Source: Candidatus Providencia siddallii (lineage in GTDB: Bacteria; Pseudomonadota; Gammaproteobacteria; Enterobacterales; Enterobacteriaceae). From it: DNA of 64,000 nucleotides. A model generated the notes under the pieces. The model was not told the DNA's origin. It did no database searches and saw only the letters and a list, made by a program, of their open reading frames with translations. Position 1 is the stretch's first letter; each line of letters opens with the position of its first letter. The stretch lies in NCBI GenBank assembly GCA_001457715.1, contig CVRF01000002.1, forward strand, positions 1-64,000. The letters run 5' to 3'. Made by a program: the position numbers and the translations under genes. Positions 57,362-64,000 of the stretch are shown here, in pieces.

Positions 57362-57383
57362 AATTTATTTTTAAACGAAATAA

Positions 57384-57929
57384 TTAAAAATTAGGATCCC
57401 AATCTACTATTATGATTTTTGTGTTTAGGTTAACTTCTTTAATAATTGATTTATTGAGAAATGGAATTAATCTTTCTTTAATATTAAAGTAATCTTTTAG
57501 ATTTGTTTTAATAACTAACACATCGTTTGAATTTGTTTCTATTATACTATTAACAATACCGAGATTGTATCCGTTTAATGTTAAAACTTGACAACCAATT
57601 ATATCTTTTCAATAGTATTCTTCTTTTAGATTTGGAAGAACATTAGAATCAATATTGATTTCAAGATTAGTTAATAAATCCGCAGAATTTTTATTATTAA
57701 TTTCACTAAATTTTGTAATAATACATTTATTATTGTTTTTCCAATTTTCAATTTTAATAATTTCCCATATATTTATTCGTTTAATAAACCAAGGTTTATA
57801 ACAAAAAATATCTTCAGGGATTTTTGTGAATGAAAAAATTTTAATCCAACCACGAGTGCTATATGCAGCTCCAAGCTTACCTAAAATAATTGGGTTAATA
57901 GGTGATATTATTTTTTTTAGCTTGTTCAT
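57384..57929 (-). pseudogene. rimM: 16S rRNA processing protein RimM, interrupted by in-frame UGA at codon 107
   Basis: Assists assembly of the 30S head by binding uS19. The frame from the ATG at 57929 gives 106 residues ending NLKEEYY, then UGA at 57609-57611, then [17 protein letters not shown] without a break to [21 protein letters not shown] and TAA at 57384. E. coli has DYYWKDLMGCQV here, so UGA replaces a fully conserved Trp. The total of 180 sense codons equals the family length (E. coli 182), and both the RimM barrel and the PRC-like domain are otherwise sound. Either UGA is read through or the gene was recently disabled, leaving only the N-terminal domain. It lies 10 bases after rpsP. 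Confidence 0.85.
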
Positions 57930-57939
57930 TTCATATATA

Positions 57940-58200
57940 TTAATTTGATTTTTCAGCTTGTTTAATCAATTGTGTTACACGATTGGAAACGGTAGCACCT
58001 GTACTAATCCAGTGTTTGATGCGATTTAAATCTAAACGAAGTTCTTTTTCTTTAGATATAGAAGTAGGATTAAAAAAACCAATACGTTCTATAAAACGTC
58101 CATCGCGTGGACAACGATTGTCTGTTACAATTATTTGATAAAACGGACATTTTTTATTTCCGCTACGAGATAAACGTATTGTCACCATGATTAACCTCAT
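57940..58200 (-). CDS. rpsP: 30S ribosomal protein bS16
   Basis: Early-assembling small-subunit protein. It has 86 residues from the ATG at 58200 ([17 protein letters not shown]); the ATG four codons in ([10 protein letters not shown]) matches the E. coli start and may be the real one. [20 protein letters not shown] and RIGFFNPTS are typical. First gene of the rpsP-rimM-trmD-rplS operon. Confidence 0.96.
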   Translation of the reverse strand: MRLIMVTIRLSRSGNKKCPFYQIIVTDNRCPRDGRFIERIGFFNPTSISKEKELRLDLNRIKHWISTGATVSNRVTQLIKQAEKSN

Positions 58201-58305
58201 TTTAGGTTATAAATTTTGTTAAGTTTAATATAAAAAAATTTATTGATCTTAACATAAAAATTAATCAAAAAGAATTTTATTTGAATTTTTATTAATTTTG
58301 GTAGG

Positions 58306-59658
58306 TTAAAAACCAGGACGCATTATTTTTTTTATGTTAAATATCATTTTGTTTAATCCTGTTTTTTTTATTTTTTTTATCATGCGTTGTAAAATATTAA
58401 ATTGTTTTAATAAGTTATTAACTTCTTGCACTGTTGTGCCTGATCCCGTTGCGATACGACGCTTACGAGATCCATTAATAATTTCAGGTTGTTCACGTTC
58501 TTTATGTGTCATGGAGTTAATTATTGCTTTCATACTTGTTATTGATTTATCATTTAACTGTGACACTGTAGTATTAGATAATTGTTGTATTTTTGGAATC
58601 TTATTTATAATATTATTTATTCCACCTAAATTTTGCATTTGTTTTAATTGTATTAAAAAATCATTTAAATTAAAATTGGCTCCATTGTTTATTTTTTTAG
58701 TTAGTTTTTTATTTTCAATATTAAAAGTTTTATTTTCAATTTCTTCTATTAAAGAAATAAAATCTCCCATTCCTAGGATTCGTGAAGCAATGCGATCTGG
58801 GTAGAACGGTTCTAAATCATCGATTTTTTCACCGGTACCTAAGAATTTGATTGGTTTATTAGTTATAGCACGAATAGATAAAGCAGCTCCGCCTCGTGCG
58901 TCGCTATCAATTTTTGTTAAAATAATTCCAGTTAACGTAAATACTTCATTAAAAGTTTTTGCTATATTAGCAGAATCTTGTCCAGTCATAGCATCAATAA
59001 CAAGTAGAGTTTCTATTGGTTTTATGATATTGTGAATTTTTTTTATTTCTTCCATTATTGGTTTATTTGTATGTAAACAACCAGCCGTATCCACAAGTAG
59101 TACGTCATAAAATTGAATTTGTGCATATTTTATTGCTTTTTGTATTATATCAATTGGTTTTTCTTGTTTATTTGATGAAAAAATGTTAATTTCGATGTTT
59201 TTTGCTAAAATTTCTAATTGTTTGATTGCTGCAGGGCGATAAATATCTATTGAAACTATTAATATTTTTTTCTTTTGTTTTTCTTTTAATATTTTACCTA
59301 GTTTTATAATAGTAGTTGTTTTACCTGTTCCAGGTAAACCTGTTATTAATATAATAGCAGGTGGTTTAGTAGATAAATTTAGTTGATTATTTTTTTCTCC
59401 TAATGTTTTTGTTAATTCATCACGAACAATTTTAATAAATTTTTGACCTGGTGTTAAACTTTTATTTATATTTTGACCTATTGCGTTTTTTTTTATTTTT
59501 TGGATAAATTCTGATATCACTTGTAATGAAACATCTGCTTCTAAAAGAGCAACACGGACTTCACGTAATACGTCTTTGATATTGTTTTCAGTTAAACGTC
59601 CGCGTCCACTAATATTGCGTAAAATTAATGATAATTTTTTGGTTAATTCATCGAACAT
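58306..59658 (-). CDS. ffh: Signal recognition particle protein Ffh
   Basis: SRP54 GTPase that binds signal sequences and 4.5S RNA and docks with FtsY. It has 450 residues (E. coli 453). N domain at about 1-85. The G domain has G1 GLPGTGKTTT at 107-116, DTAG and TKIDSDARGGAALS. The methionine-rich M domain from about 320 includes RKRRIATGSGTTVQEVN for RNA binding. It lies just before the rpsP operon, as in E. coli. The 4.5S RNA gene is not in this window. Confidence 0.98.
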   Translation of the reverse strand: MFDELTKKLSLILRNISGRGRLTENNIKDVLREVRVALLEADVSLQVISEFIQKIKKNAIGQNINKSLTPGQKFIKIVRDELTKTLGEKNNQLNLSTKPPAIILITGLPGTGKTTTIIKLGKILKEKQKKKILIVSIDIYRPAAIKQLEILAKNIEINIFSSNKQEKPIDIIQKAIKYAQIQFYDVLLVDTAGCLHTNKPIMEEIKKIHNIIKPIETLLVIDAMTGQDSANIAKTFNEVFTLTGIILTKIDSDARGGAALSIRAITNKPIKFLGTGEKIDDLEPFYPDRIASRILGMGDFISLIEEIENKTFNIENKKLTKKINNGANFNLNDFLIQLKQMQNLGGINNIINKIPKIQQLSNTTVSQLNDKSITSMKAIINSMTHKEREQPEIINGSRKRRIATGSGTTVQEVNNLLKQFNILQRMIKKIKKTGLNKMIFNIKKIMRPGF

Positions 59659-60017
59659 ATATTTTATTTGAATTTTGTTTATTAAGTATAATTAGTTATC
59701 TATAATTGTTGATTATAGATTGTTTTTTATATGGATGTAGGAATATTAATATAATAACATTATATATATTAATTATAATTTGTATGAAACTTAAATTTTA
59801 TTTTATAATATCTATATATTATATATGATTATAATTCTATTTAATTTTATAAATATATTTATAAAATAATTATGTGTATTTATATATAAGTTTTAAAATT
59901 AGATTTAAATAACAAATTTATAAATTAAATTAATATTTAATTTTTATATTAAATATTTTTAAATTTTAAAACATATAATTCTTGTCAAAAAAAATCTTTT
60001 TTGTTTATAATAAAATA
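59659..60017. other. AT-rich spacer between luxS and ffh
   Basis: About 360 bases. It contains one inverted repeat in the ffh leader, ATCTATAAT / ATTATAGAT at 59698-59720, some 40 bases before the ffh ATG. Otherwise nothing recognisable. Confidence 0.55.
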
Positions 60018-60548
60018 TTAAATTTTTTGAATATCTTTGTTTATATTTTTACATTTATCTAATGAAAACTTTAGTTCATAATTTTTAATTATTTTAATTT
60101 TTGAATTAATAATTTTGTAAGCAATTTGTTTTGCTTCTTTTAAGGAATGCATTTTATAATTTCCACATTGATAAATGTTTAATCCAGGTATTTTATTTTG
60201 ATCTTGAATTGTTAAAATATTTTGCATTGCTGATATCCATGTATAAATTATATTTTTTTTATCTAATTTTCCTATTAAACTCATATAGAAACCTGTTCTA
60301 CATCCCATTGGTGATATATCAATAATTTTTATTGTATCTGTATTTATATGATTATACATATAGTTAACGAAAAAATGTTCAATTGTATGCATTCCAGATT
60401 CAGGCATTATTTCTTTATTTGGTGTTGTAAACCGTAAATCGAATACACTTATAATATCATTATTATGTGTTTGAATTGTTTTTGCTACACGGATACTAGG
60501 AGCTGTTATACGTGTGTGATCAATAGTAAAACTGTTTAATATCATCAT
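60018..60548 (-). CDS. luxS: S-ribosylhomocysteine lyase LuxS
   Basis: Splits S-ribosylhomocysteine to homocysteine and the AI-2 precursor, the recycling arm of the activated methyl cycle. It has 176 residues (E. coli 171). Metal ligands His54 and His58 are in HTIEH, and Cys128 is in NIYQCGNY. Catalytic Glu57 and Cys83 (SPMGCRTGFYMSL) are present. The C-terminus is longer and Lys-rich. It follows gshA as in E. coli. In a symbiont the metabolic role is more likely than signalling (inference). Confidence 0.97.
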   Translation of the reverse strand: MMILNSFTIDHTRITAPSIRVAKTIQTHNNDIISVFDLRFTTPNKEIMPESGMHTIEHFFVNYMYNHINTDTIKIIDISPMGCRTGFYMSLIGKLDKKNIIYTWISAMQNILTIQDQNKIPGLNIYQCGNYKMHSLKEAKQIAYKIINSKIKIIKNYELKFSLDKCKNINKDIQKI

Positions 60549-60623
60549 ATAAAAATAATTTATTAAAGTATTAAAGTTAATAATAATTTTTAAAATTAAA
60601 TATTTATTTTAATATTTGTGTTT

Positions 60624-62186
60624 TTATGTTAAACGTGATGTATATGTGCGTAAATATTCTTCAAAACTTTTTTTTTCATTTTGTTCCATTATATTTTGTT
60701 TTTTTATTGAATCCAATTTAGCTTTCTCAAATTGTTCTTTTGTAATTATTTCGTATTTTTCATTAATTAATTGATTAAAATATTTTTTAGATAATTCTAA
60801 TCCATAATTATTAATTCCTTTTTCTAATATTTCATTTAATACTAATGATGAGTATGTTAACGAAGGATTTTCAATCATTAAATTAAGTTTATGACATGTA
60901 TTTTGATATAAATTTGTTTTATAACATATATCTAATACTTTTGCAATACGTGCTAGATCATCAAATAATTGCTTTCCAATATTAGTTATCGATTTATTTT
61001 TATTTTTATAATTAATTGTTTGATCTGGTTTACGACCTTTAGTTGTTATAAAATTCCAATTTTGTTTACATCTGTTAAATTCTTTATTGCTAATTTTTGG
61101 AGTTTTCGCAATAGCACACCATATCAAAAATATTTCTATAAAACTAGCCTGTGTTTCATTAATACCAATTGCACTAAATGGGTTAACATCAAGAGAACGA
61201 ACTTCAACATATTCGATACCTTTGTTTAAAAACGCTTCTAACATAAAATCATTATTTTTTAATACTCTTTTAGGACGAATTGGTGTATATAGTTCGTTTT
61301 CGATTTGAAGTATGTTTGTATTTAATTGTATATATTTGCCATTGCGTTTTATTCCTAATTTTTTAAATTTAGATGATGATTTAGAAAGAGCTTTTTTTAC
61401 ACTAAGTATATAACTATCTAAGTTATTAAAAGTAATATTTAAATTATTTTGAGATTTATTTGTATAACCGAAATCACTGATACGTAACGAAGTAGCATAA
61501 GGAAGATAGCATTCCTTATGATTTAAAAAAATCATAGGATTTTTGTTTTTAATAAAAGATTTCCATATTACTGGTGATGCTCCAAATAAATATGAAATTA
61601 TCCAACCAAATCTGTAATAATTTCTAATTAAATGTAAATAACCTTCAGAAATTTGTTCTTTTCCGCTTTTTATATTATCGATAGACGCTTTTGAATTCCA
61701 AAATTCAATAGGTAGTGAAAAATTATAATGGACTCCTGCTATTGTTTGCATAAGTGCACCATATCGATTTTTAAGACCTTCGCGATATATGGATTTAAAG
61801 CGGCCTAGATTTGAAGTTCCATATTGAGCGATGATAATTTTATCTTCATTTTCAATAAAACATGGTATGCTAAGTGGCCATATTCTGTCATTTTTTAAGC
61901 AAATACTTGCATGACGATGAAGATCTCTAAGAAAAGATAAAGTATTTTTAATACTATTATCAGCAGGAGTGATAAATTCTAATAAAGATTCTGTAAAGTC
62001 TGTTGTTATCCATTTATGTGTTAGCGCTTTTCCTAATTCTTCTGTATGCGGTGTATCTGAAATAAATCCTGATTTAGTAATTCGTAAAGCTTCGCGTTCA
62101 ATACCACGTTGAATACCATTTAATATCTCAGGGCGAGATTCTAACCATAAAAGTTCTTTTGATATATTAGGAAACATATTTGCCAT
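60624..62186 (-). CDS. gshA: Glutamate-cysteine ligase GshA
   Basis: First step of glutathione synthesis. It has 520 residues from the ATG at 62186 (E. coli 518); MFPNISKE at 62177 is an equally good start. Family blocks GIQRGIEREALRI, HKWITTDFTESLLEFITPA, AGVHYNFSLP, and EYVEVRSLDVNPFSAIGI are intact. The C-terminal 60 residues are Lys-rich. gshB is not in this window. The order luxS-gshA-tRNAs-csrA-alaS is as in E. coli, with yqaA-region genes lost. Confidence 0.97.
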   Translation of the reverse strand: MANMFPNISKELLWLESRPEILNGIQRGIEREALRITKSGFISDTPHTEELGKALTHKWITTDFTESLLEFITPADNSIKNTLSFLRDLHRHASICLKNDRIWPLSIPCFIENEDKIIIAQYGTSNLGRFKSIYREGLKNRYGALMQTIAGVHYNFSLPIEFWNSKASIDNIKSGKEQISEGYLHLIRNYYRFGWIISYLFGASPVIWKSFIKNKNPMIFLNHKECYLPYATSLRISDFGYTNKSQNNLNITFNNLDSYILSVKKALSKSSSKFKKLGIKRNGKYIQLNTNILQIENELYTPIRPKRVLKNNDFMLEAFLNKGIEYVEVRSLDVNPFSAIGINETQASFIEIFLIWCAIAKTPKISNKEFNRCKQNWNFITTKGRKPDQTINYKNKNKSITNIGKQLFDDLARIAKVLDICYKTNLYQNTCHKLNLMIENPSLTYSSLVLNEILEKGINNYGLELSKKYFNQLINEKYEIITKEQFEKAKLDSIKKQNIMEQNEKKSFEEYLRTYTSRLT

Positions 62187-62254
62187 CTCACTGTTATGTA
62201 AAGTTATTAATGGCTTATTTAATAATAGTTTAAATTTTATAATTAATTATTTTA

Positions 62255-62331
62255 TGGCGCATCCAGGAGGATTCGAACCTCCGACCGCTCGGTTCGTAGC
62301 CGAGTACTCTATCCATCTGAGCTACGGATGC
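62255..62331 (-). tRNA. tRNA-Arg (anticodon ACG)
   Basis: On the minus strand GCATCCGTAGCTCAGATGG; the anticodon loop is GCTACGAAC, the T arm GGTTCGAATCC and the acceptor end GGATGC. Discriminator is G, followed by encoded CCA (62255-62257). It corresponds to the argV cluster of E. coli (four copies there, one here). A34 must be converted to inosine by TadA. Confidence 0.97.
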
Positions 62332-62349
62332 ATTAAATTTGATAAATAA

Positions 62350-62438
62350 CGGCGAGGGAGGGATTCGAACCCTCGATGCGTTTTAATCGCATACTCTCTT
62401 AGCAGGGGAGCGCCTTAAACCCACTCGGCCACCTCACC
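62350..62438 (-). tRNA. tRNA-Ser (anticodon GCT)
   Basis: Class II tRNA on the minus strand beginning GGTGAGGTGGCCGAGTGG; the anticodon loop is CTGCTAAG, the variable arm is long and the T arm is GGTTCGAATCC. The acceptor has one G-T pair. No CCA encoded. It is 18 bases upstream of tRNA-Arg and co-transcribed, as serV-argV in E. coli. Confidence 0.97.
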
Positions 62439-62496
62439 TAGTGGTAGGTTTATCAATAAAACAATTGAAAATTTTATTCTAATAAAAATTTATTTG

Positions 62497-62525
62497 TATA
62501 TAACTTTTTTAAAAGTATAAGTCAA
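62497..62525 (-). promoter_or_regulatory. Promoter for the tRNA-Ser/tRNA-Arg pair
   Basis: On the minus strand TTGACT and TATATA are separated by 17 bases, the -10 box about 59 bases before the tRNA-Ser 5' end. The -35 matches five of six. Good position for a stable-RNA operon promoter between the csrA hairpin and the tRNAs. Confidence 0.65.
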
Positions 62526-62603
62526 ATACTTTTTTAAAAATTTATGTAATAAAAGCATTAAAATAATTTTACTGAATAATATTTTAAATATAAAAGTTTA
62601 GAA

Positions 62604-62633
62604 TAAGCGTCCAAAATTTTAAATGGACGCTTA
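62604..62633 (-). terminator. Terminator hairpin after csrA
   Basis: Perfect 9-bp stem TAAGCGTCC / GGACGCTTA with a 12-base A/T loop, starting 8 bases past the csrA stop. It is far more G+C-rich than its surroundings. The downstream T tract (TTCTAAACTTTT) is weak. Confidence 0.7.
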
Positions 62634-62640
62634 GTTATAT

Positions 62641-62823
62641 TTAAGTATTTGTTTGATCTTTTTCAGATTGAATTCGTTGATAAATCTCTTCACGATGAAC
62701 AGAAACTTCTTTTGGTGCGTTAACTCCAATACGCACTTGATTTCCCTTTATCCCTAAAACAGTAACTGCTACATTATTACCTATCATAAGAGTTTCACCA
62801 ACTCGACGAGTTAGAATAAGCAT
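62641..62823 (-). CDS. csrA: Carbon storage regulator CsrA
   Basis: Small RNA-binding translational regulator that blocks or stabilises mRNAs at GGA motifs. It has 60 residues (E. coli 61). [15 protein letters not shown] carries the key Arg in the first strand, and [10 protein letters not shown] includes Arg44, both needed for RNA binding. The sequence is nearly identical to E. coli. AAGGAG precedes the ATG. One of few regulators kept in the window. Whether csrB/C exist cannot be seen. Confidence 0.98.
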   Translation of the reverse strand: MLILTRRVGETLMIGNNVAVTVLGIKGNQVRIGVNAPKEVSVHREEIYQRIQSEKDQTNT

Positions 62824-62902
62824 TCTTTGCTCCTTGAAATATTTAAAGATGCGATTTTCTAGATATTCCAGATATTATCTCGTAAAAACATAAACCCATA
62901 AC

Positions 62903-62930
62903 GTTTTACTTAGTGATTTGACTCTGTCAA
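62903..62930 (-). promoter_or_regulatory. Candidate csrA promoter
   Basis: On the minus strand a perfect TTGACA lies 16 bases before TAAAAC, about 80 bases upstream of the csrA ATG. The -10 is only a fair match. It sits in the alaS-csrA gap, where E. coli csrA has promoters. Confidence 0.45.
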
Positions 62931-62966
62931 GGATAAAGTTTTATGTATGTGTAAGCATAGTGTTTG

Positions 62967-64000
62967 TTATAATTGTAAATTAACCCATTCTTCAACGCTC
63001 TCTAATGCATTTGGTAATGCTTCGATGTTTGTTCCTCCACCTTGAGCTATATCATTTCGTCCACCACCTTTACCATCTATTTGTTTAGCTATATAAGAAA
63101 TTAAATCATCTGCTTTTATTTTATTTGTTAATTCATTAGTAATACCGACAATTATATTAATTTTATCATTATTTATTGTAGAAAGAACAACAATTGCTGA
63201 TTTTAATTGATTTTTTATTCTTATAACCATCGATTTTAATAAATCATGACTTACACAATTTAATTGTGTAACTAGTAATTTAACATTTTTTATATTTTTT
63301 GCTTCATTACTTAATAAAATGCATTTTTGAAATGATTCTTTTTCTTTTAATTGTAAAATTGTTTTTTCTAGTTGAAATGATTTTTTTAATAAAAATTTTA
63401 CTTTTTCAACAATATTATTTGTATCTATTTTTAATATGTTTTTAATTATTAAAAATTGTTTTGATAGATTATGTATATTTTTAATAGCTTCTTCACCTGT
63501 TATTGCTTCTATACGTCGTATTCCAGCAGAAATACTATATTCATTTAAAATATGAAATAAACCGATATTACCAGTATAATCTACATGAGTTCCGCAACAT
63601 AATTCCATAGAAAAATTATCTATATTAATAACACGTACATATTTTTCATATTTATTATTTAATAAAGATATGATATCTTTAGTTTTTGCTTCCTTTAAAC
63701 TCATTAATTCAGTTTTAATTTTTAAATTATTACGTATTTGTTCGTTGATAATAATTTCTATTTGTTGCAATTGTTCTTGCGTTAAAGCTTTAAAATGTGA
63801 GAAATCAAATCTTAAAATTTTATCATTTATTAATGATCCTTTTTGAAAAACATGTTTTCCTAAAATTATACGTAATACCGTGTGTAATAAATGAGTTGCA
63901 GAATGATTTATAGAAATATTAATACGTCTTTTATTATTGATTTCAGCAGAAACAAATTCTTTAACTGATAATAAACCAGAATCAATTTTTCCAAAATGTA
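62967..64000 (-). CDS. alaS: Alanyl-tRNA synthetase, C-terminal part (runs off the window)
   Basis: Charges tRNA-Ala. The frame is open to the end of the window; about 344 of some 876 residues are seen. The visible part starts in the linker before the editing domain (HFGKIDSGLLSVKEFVS). The editing zinc site is HSATHLLH, with the second pair in MELCCGTHVDYTG. RRIEAITGEEAI ends the editing domain. A coiled coil and the C-Ala domain KGGGRNDIAQGGG follow, ending VEEWVNLQL. The catalytic domain lies beyond 64000. csrA follows downstream, as in E. coli. Confidence 0.97.
   Translation of the reverse strand, partial: HFGKIDSGLLSVKEFVSAEINNKRRINISINHSATHLLHTVLRIILGKHVFQKGSLINDKILRFDFSHFKALTQEQLQQIEIIINEQIRNNLKIKTELMSLKEAKTKDIISLLNNKYEKYVRVINIDNFSMELCCGTHVDYTGNIGLFHILNEYSISAGIRRIEAITGEEAIKNIHNLSKQFLIIKNILKIDTNNIVEKVKFLLKKSFQLEKTILQLKEKESFQKCILLSNEAKNIKNVKLLVTQLNCVSHDLLKSMVIRIKNQLKSAIVVLSTINNDKINIIVGITNELTNKIKADDLISYIAKQIDGKGGGRNDIAQGGGTNIEALPNALESVEEWVNLQL

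Noticed and set aside
35472-57611. Complete reassignment of UGA to tryptophan
   Set aside because: lolB ends with UGA at the position homologous to the E. coli C-terminus, and mscM and znuA also end in UGA. All other Trp codons I checked are UGG. Full recoding does not fit; leaky readthrough or recent mutation does.
58334-58804. 156-codon plus-strand ORF inside ffh
   Set aside because: Antisense shadow of the Ffh M and G domains; Cys/Phe/Ile-rich nonsense translation.
59698-59720. Inverted repeat before ffh as a terminator for luxS
   Set aside because: On the minus strand, the direction of luxS, the stem is followed by AACTAATTA rather than a T tract; the T tract is on the other strand, where no gene reads into it.

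Overview
The window is very AT-rich chromosome of a host-restricted gammaproteobacterium, most likely an Enterobacterales insect endosymbiont in mid-to-late genome reduction. Three things support this. Almost every gene has an obvious Escherichia coli/Yersinia-type orthologue in familiar local order. Codons are strongly A/T-biased, with Lys, Asn and Ile swollen. Genes are separated by long A/T spacers in which at least two gene relics can still be read. There are no insertion sequences, phage genes or CRISPR arrays, and no restriction or toxin systems. I cannot name the species. FabV, LuxS and an MltB-like transglycosylase would suit the Yersinia/Arsenophonus side of the order, but that is a guess.

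Layout: 1-15.9 kb is the block ytfB > < rplI-rpsR-rpsF, rlmB, purA, hflC-hflK, (hfq relic), miaA, tRNA-Gly, orn, then psd-mscM. 17.3-18.2 kb is pgsA, tRNA-Cys, tRNA-Leu. 18.8-20.1 kb is a lone fabV. 20.4-28.1 kb is lolB-ispE-prs, pth-ychF, prfA-prmC, kdsA. 28.2-30.5 kb is tRNA-Ser(GGA) and murJ. 30.5-40.4 kb is argS < > aspS, znuB-znuC < > znuA, pykA and tsaB. 41-51 kb is an MltB-like transglycosylase, hrpA, ydgI and pntA-pntB. 51.1-64 kb is tRNA-Ile, clpB, rluD < > bamD, rplS-trmD-rimM-rpsP, ffh, luxS, gshA, tRNA-Arg, tRNA-Ser(GCU), csrA and the 3' part of alaS.

Retained functions are translation (ribosomal proteins, RF1, PrmC, Pth, tRNA modification, three synthetases), protein targeting and quality control (Ffh, HflKC, ClpB), envelope building (Psd, PgsA, FabV, KdsA, LolB, BamD, MurJ, MscM, transglycosylase), nucleotide and isoprenoid precursors (PurA, Prs, IspE), redox supply (PntAB, GshA), zinc uptake (ZnuABC), the end of glycolysis (PykA) and a little regulation (CsrA, HrpA, Orn).

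The most interesting signals are marks of ongoing decay. (1) znuB and rimM each carry one in-frame UGA exactly where the family has a conserved Trp, with the rest of the frame intact. (2) The 5' third of clpB is a broken relic, while the remaining ORF starts at the position of the internal ClpB-80 start known from E. coli. (3) An hfq relic lies beside miaA. (4) hrpA has an open, homologous N-terminus with no ATG, GTG or TTG to start it. (5) tRNA-Ile stands alone behind an rrn-like promoter beside clpB, where E. coli has an rRNA operon.
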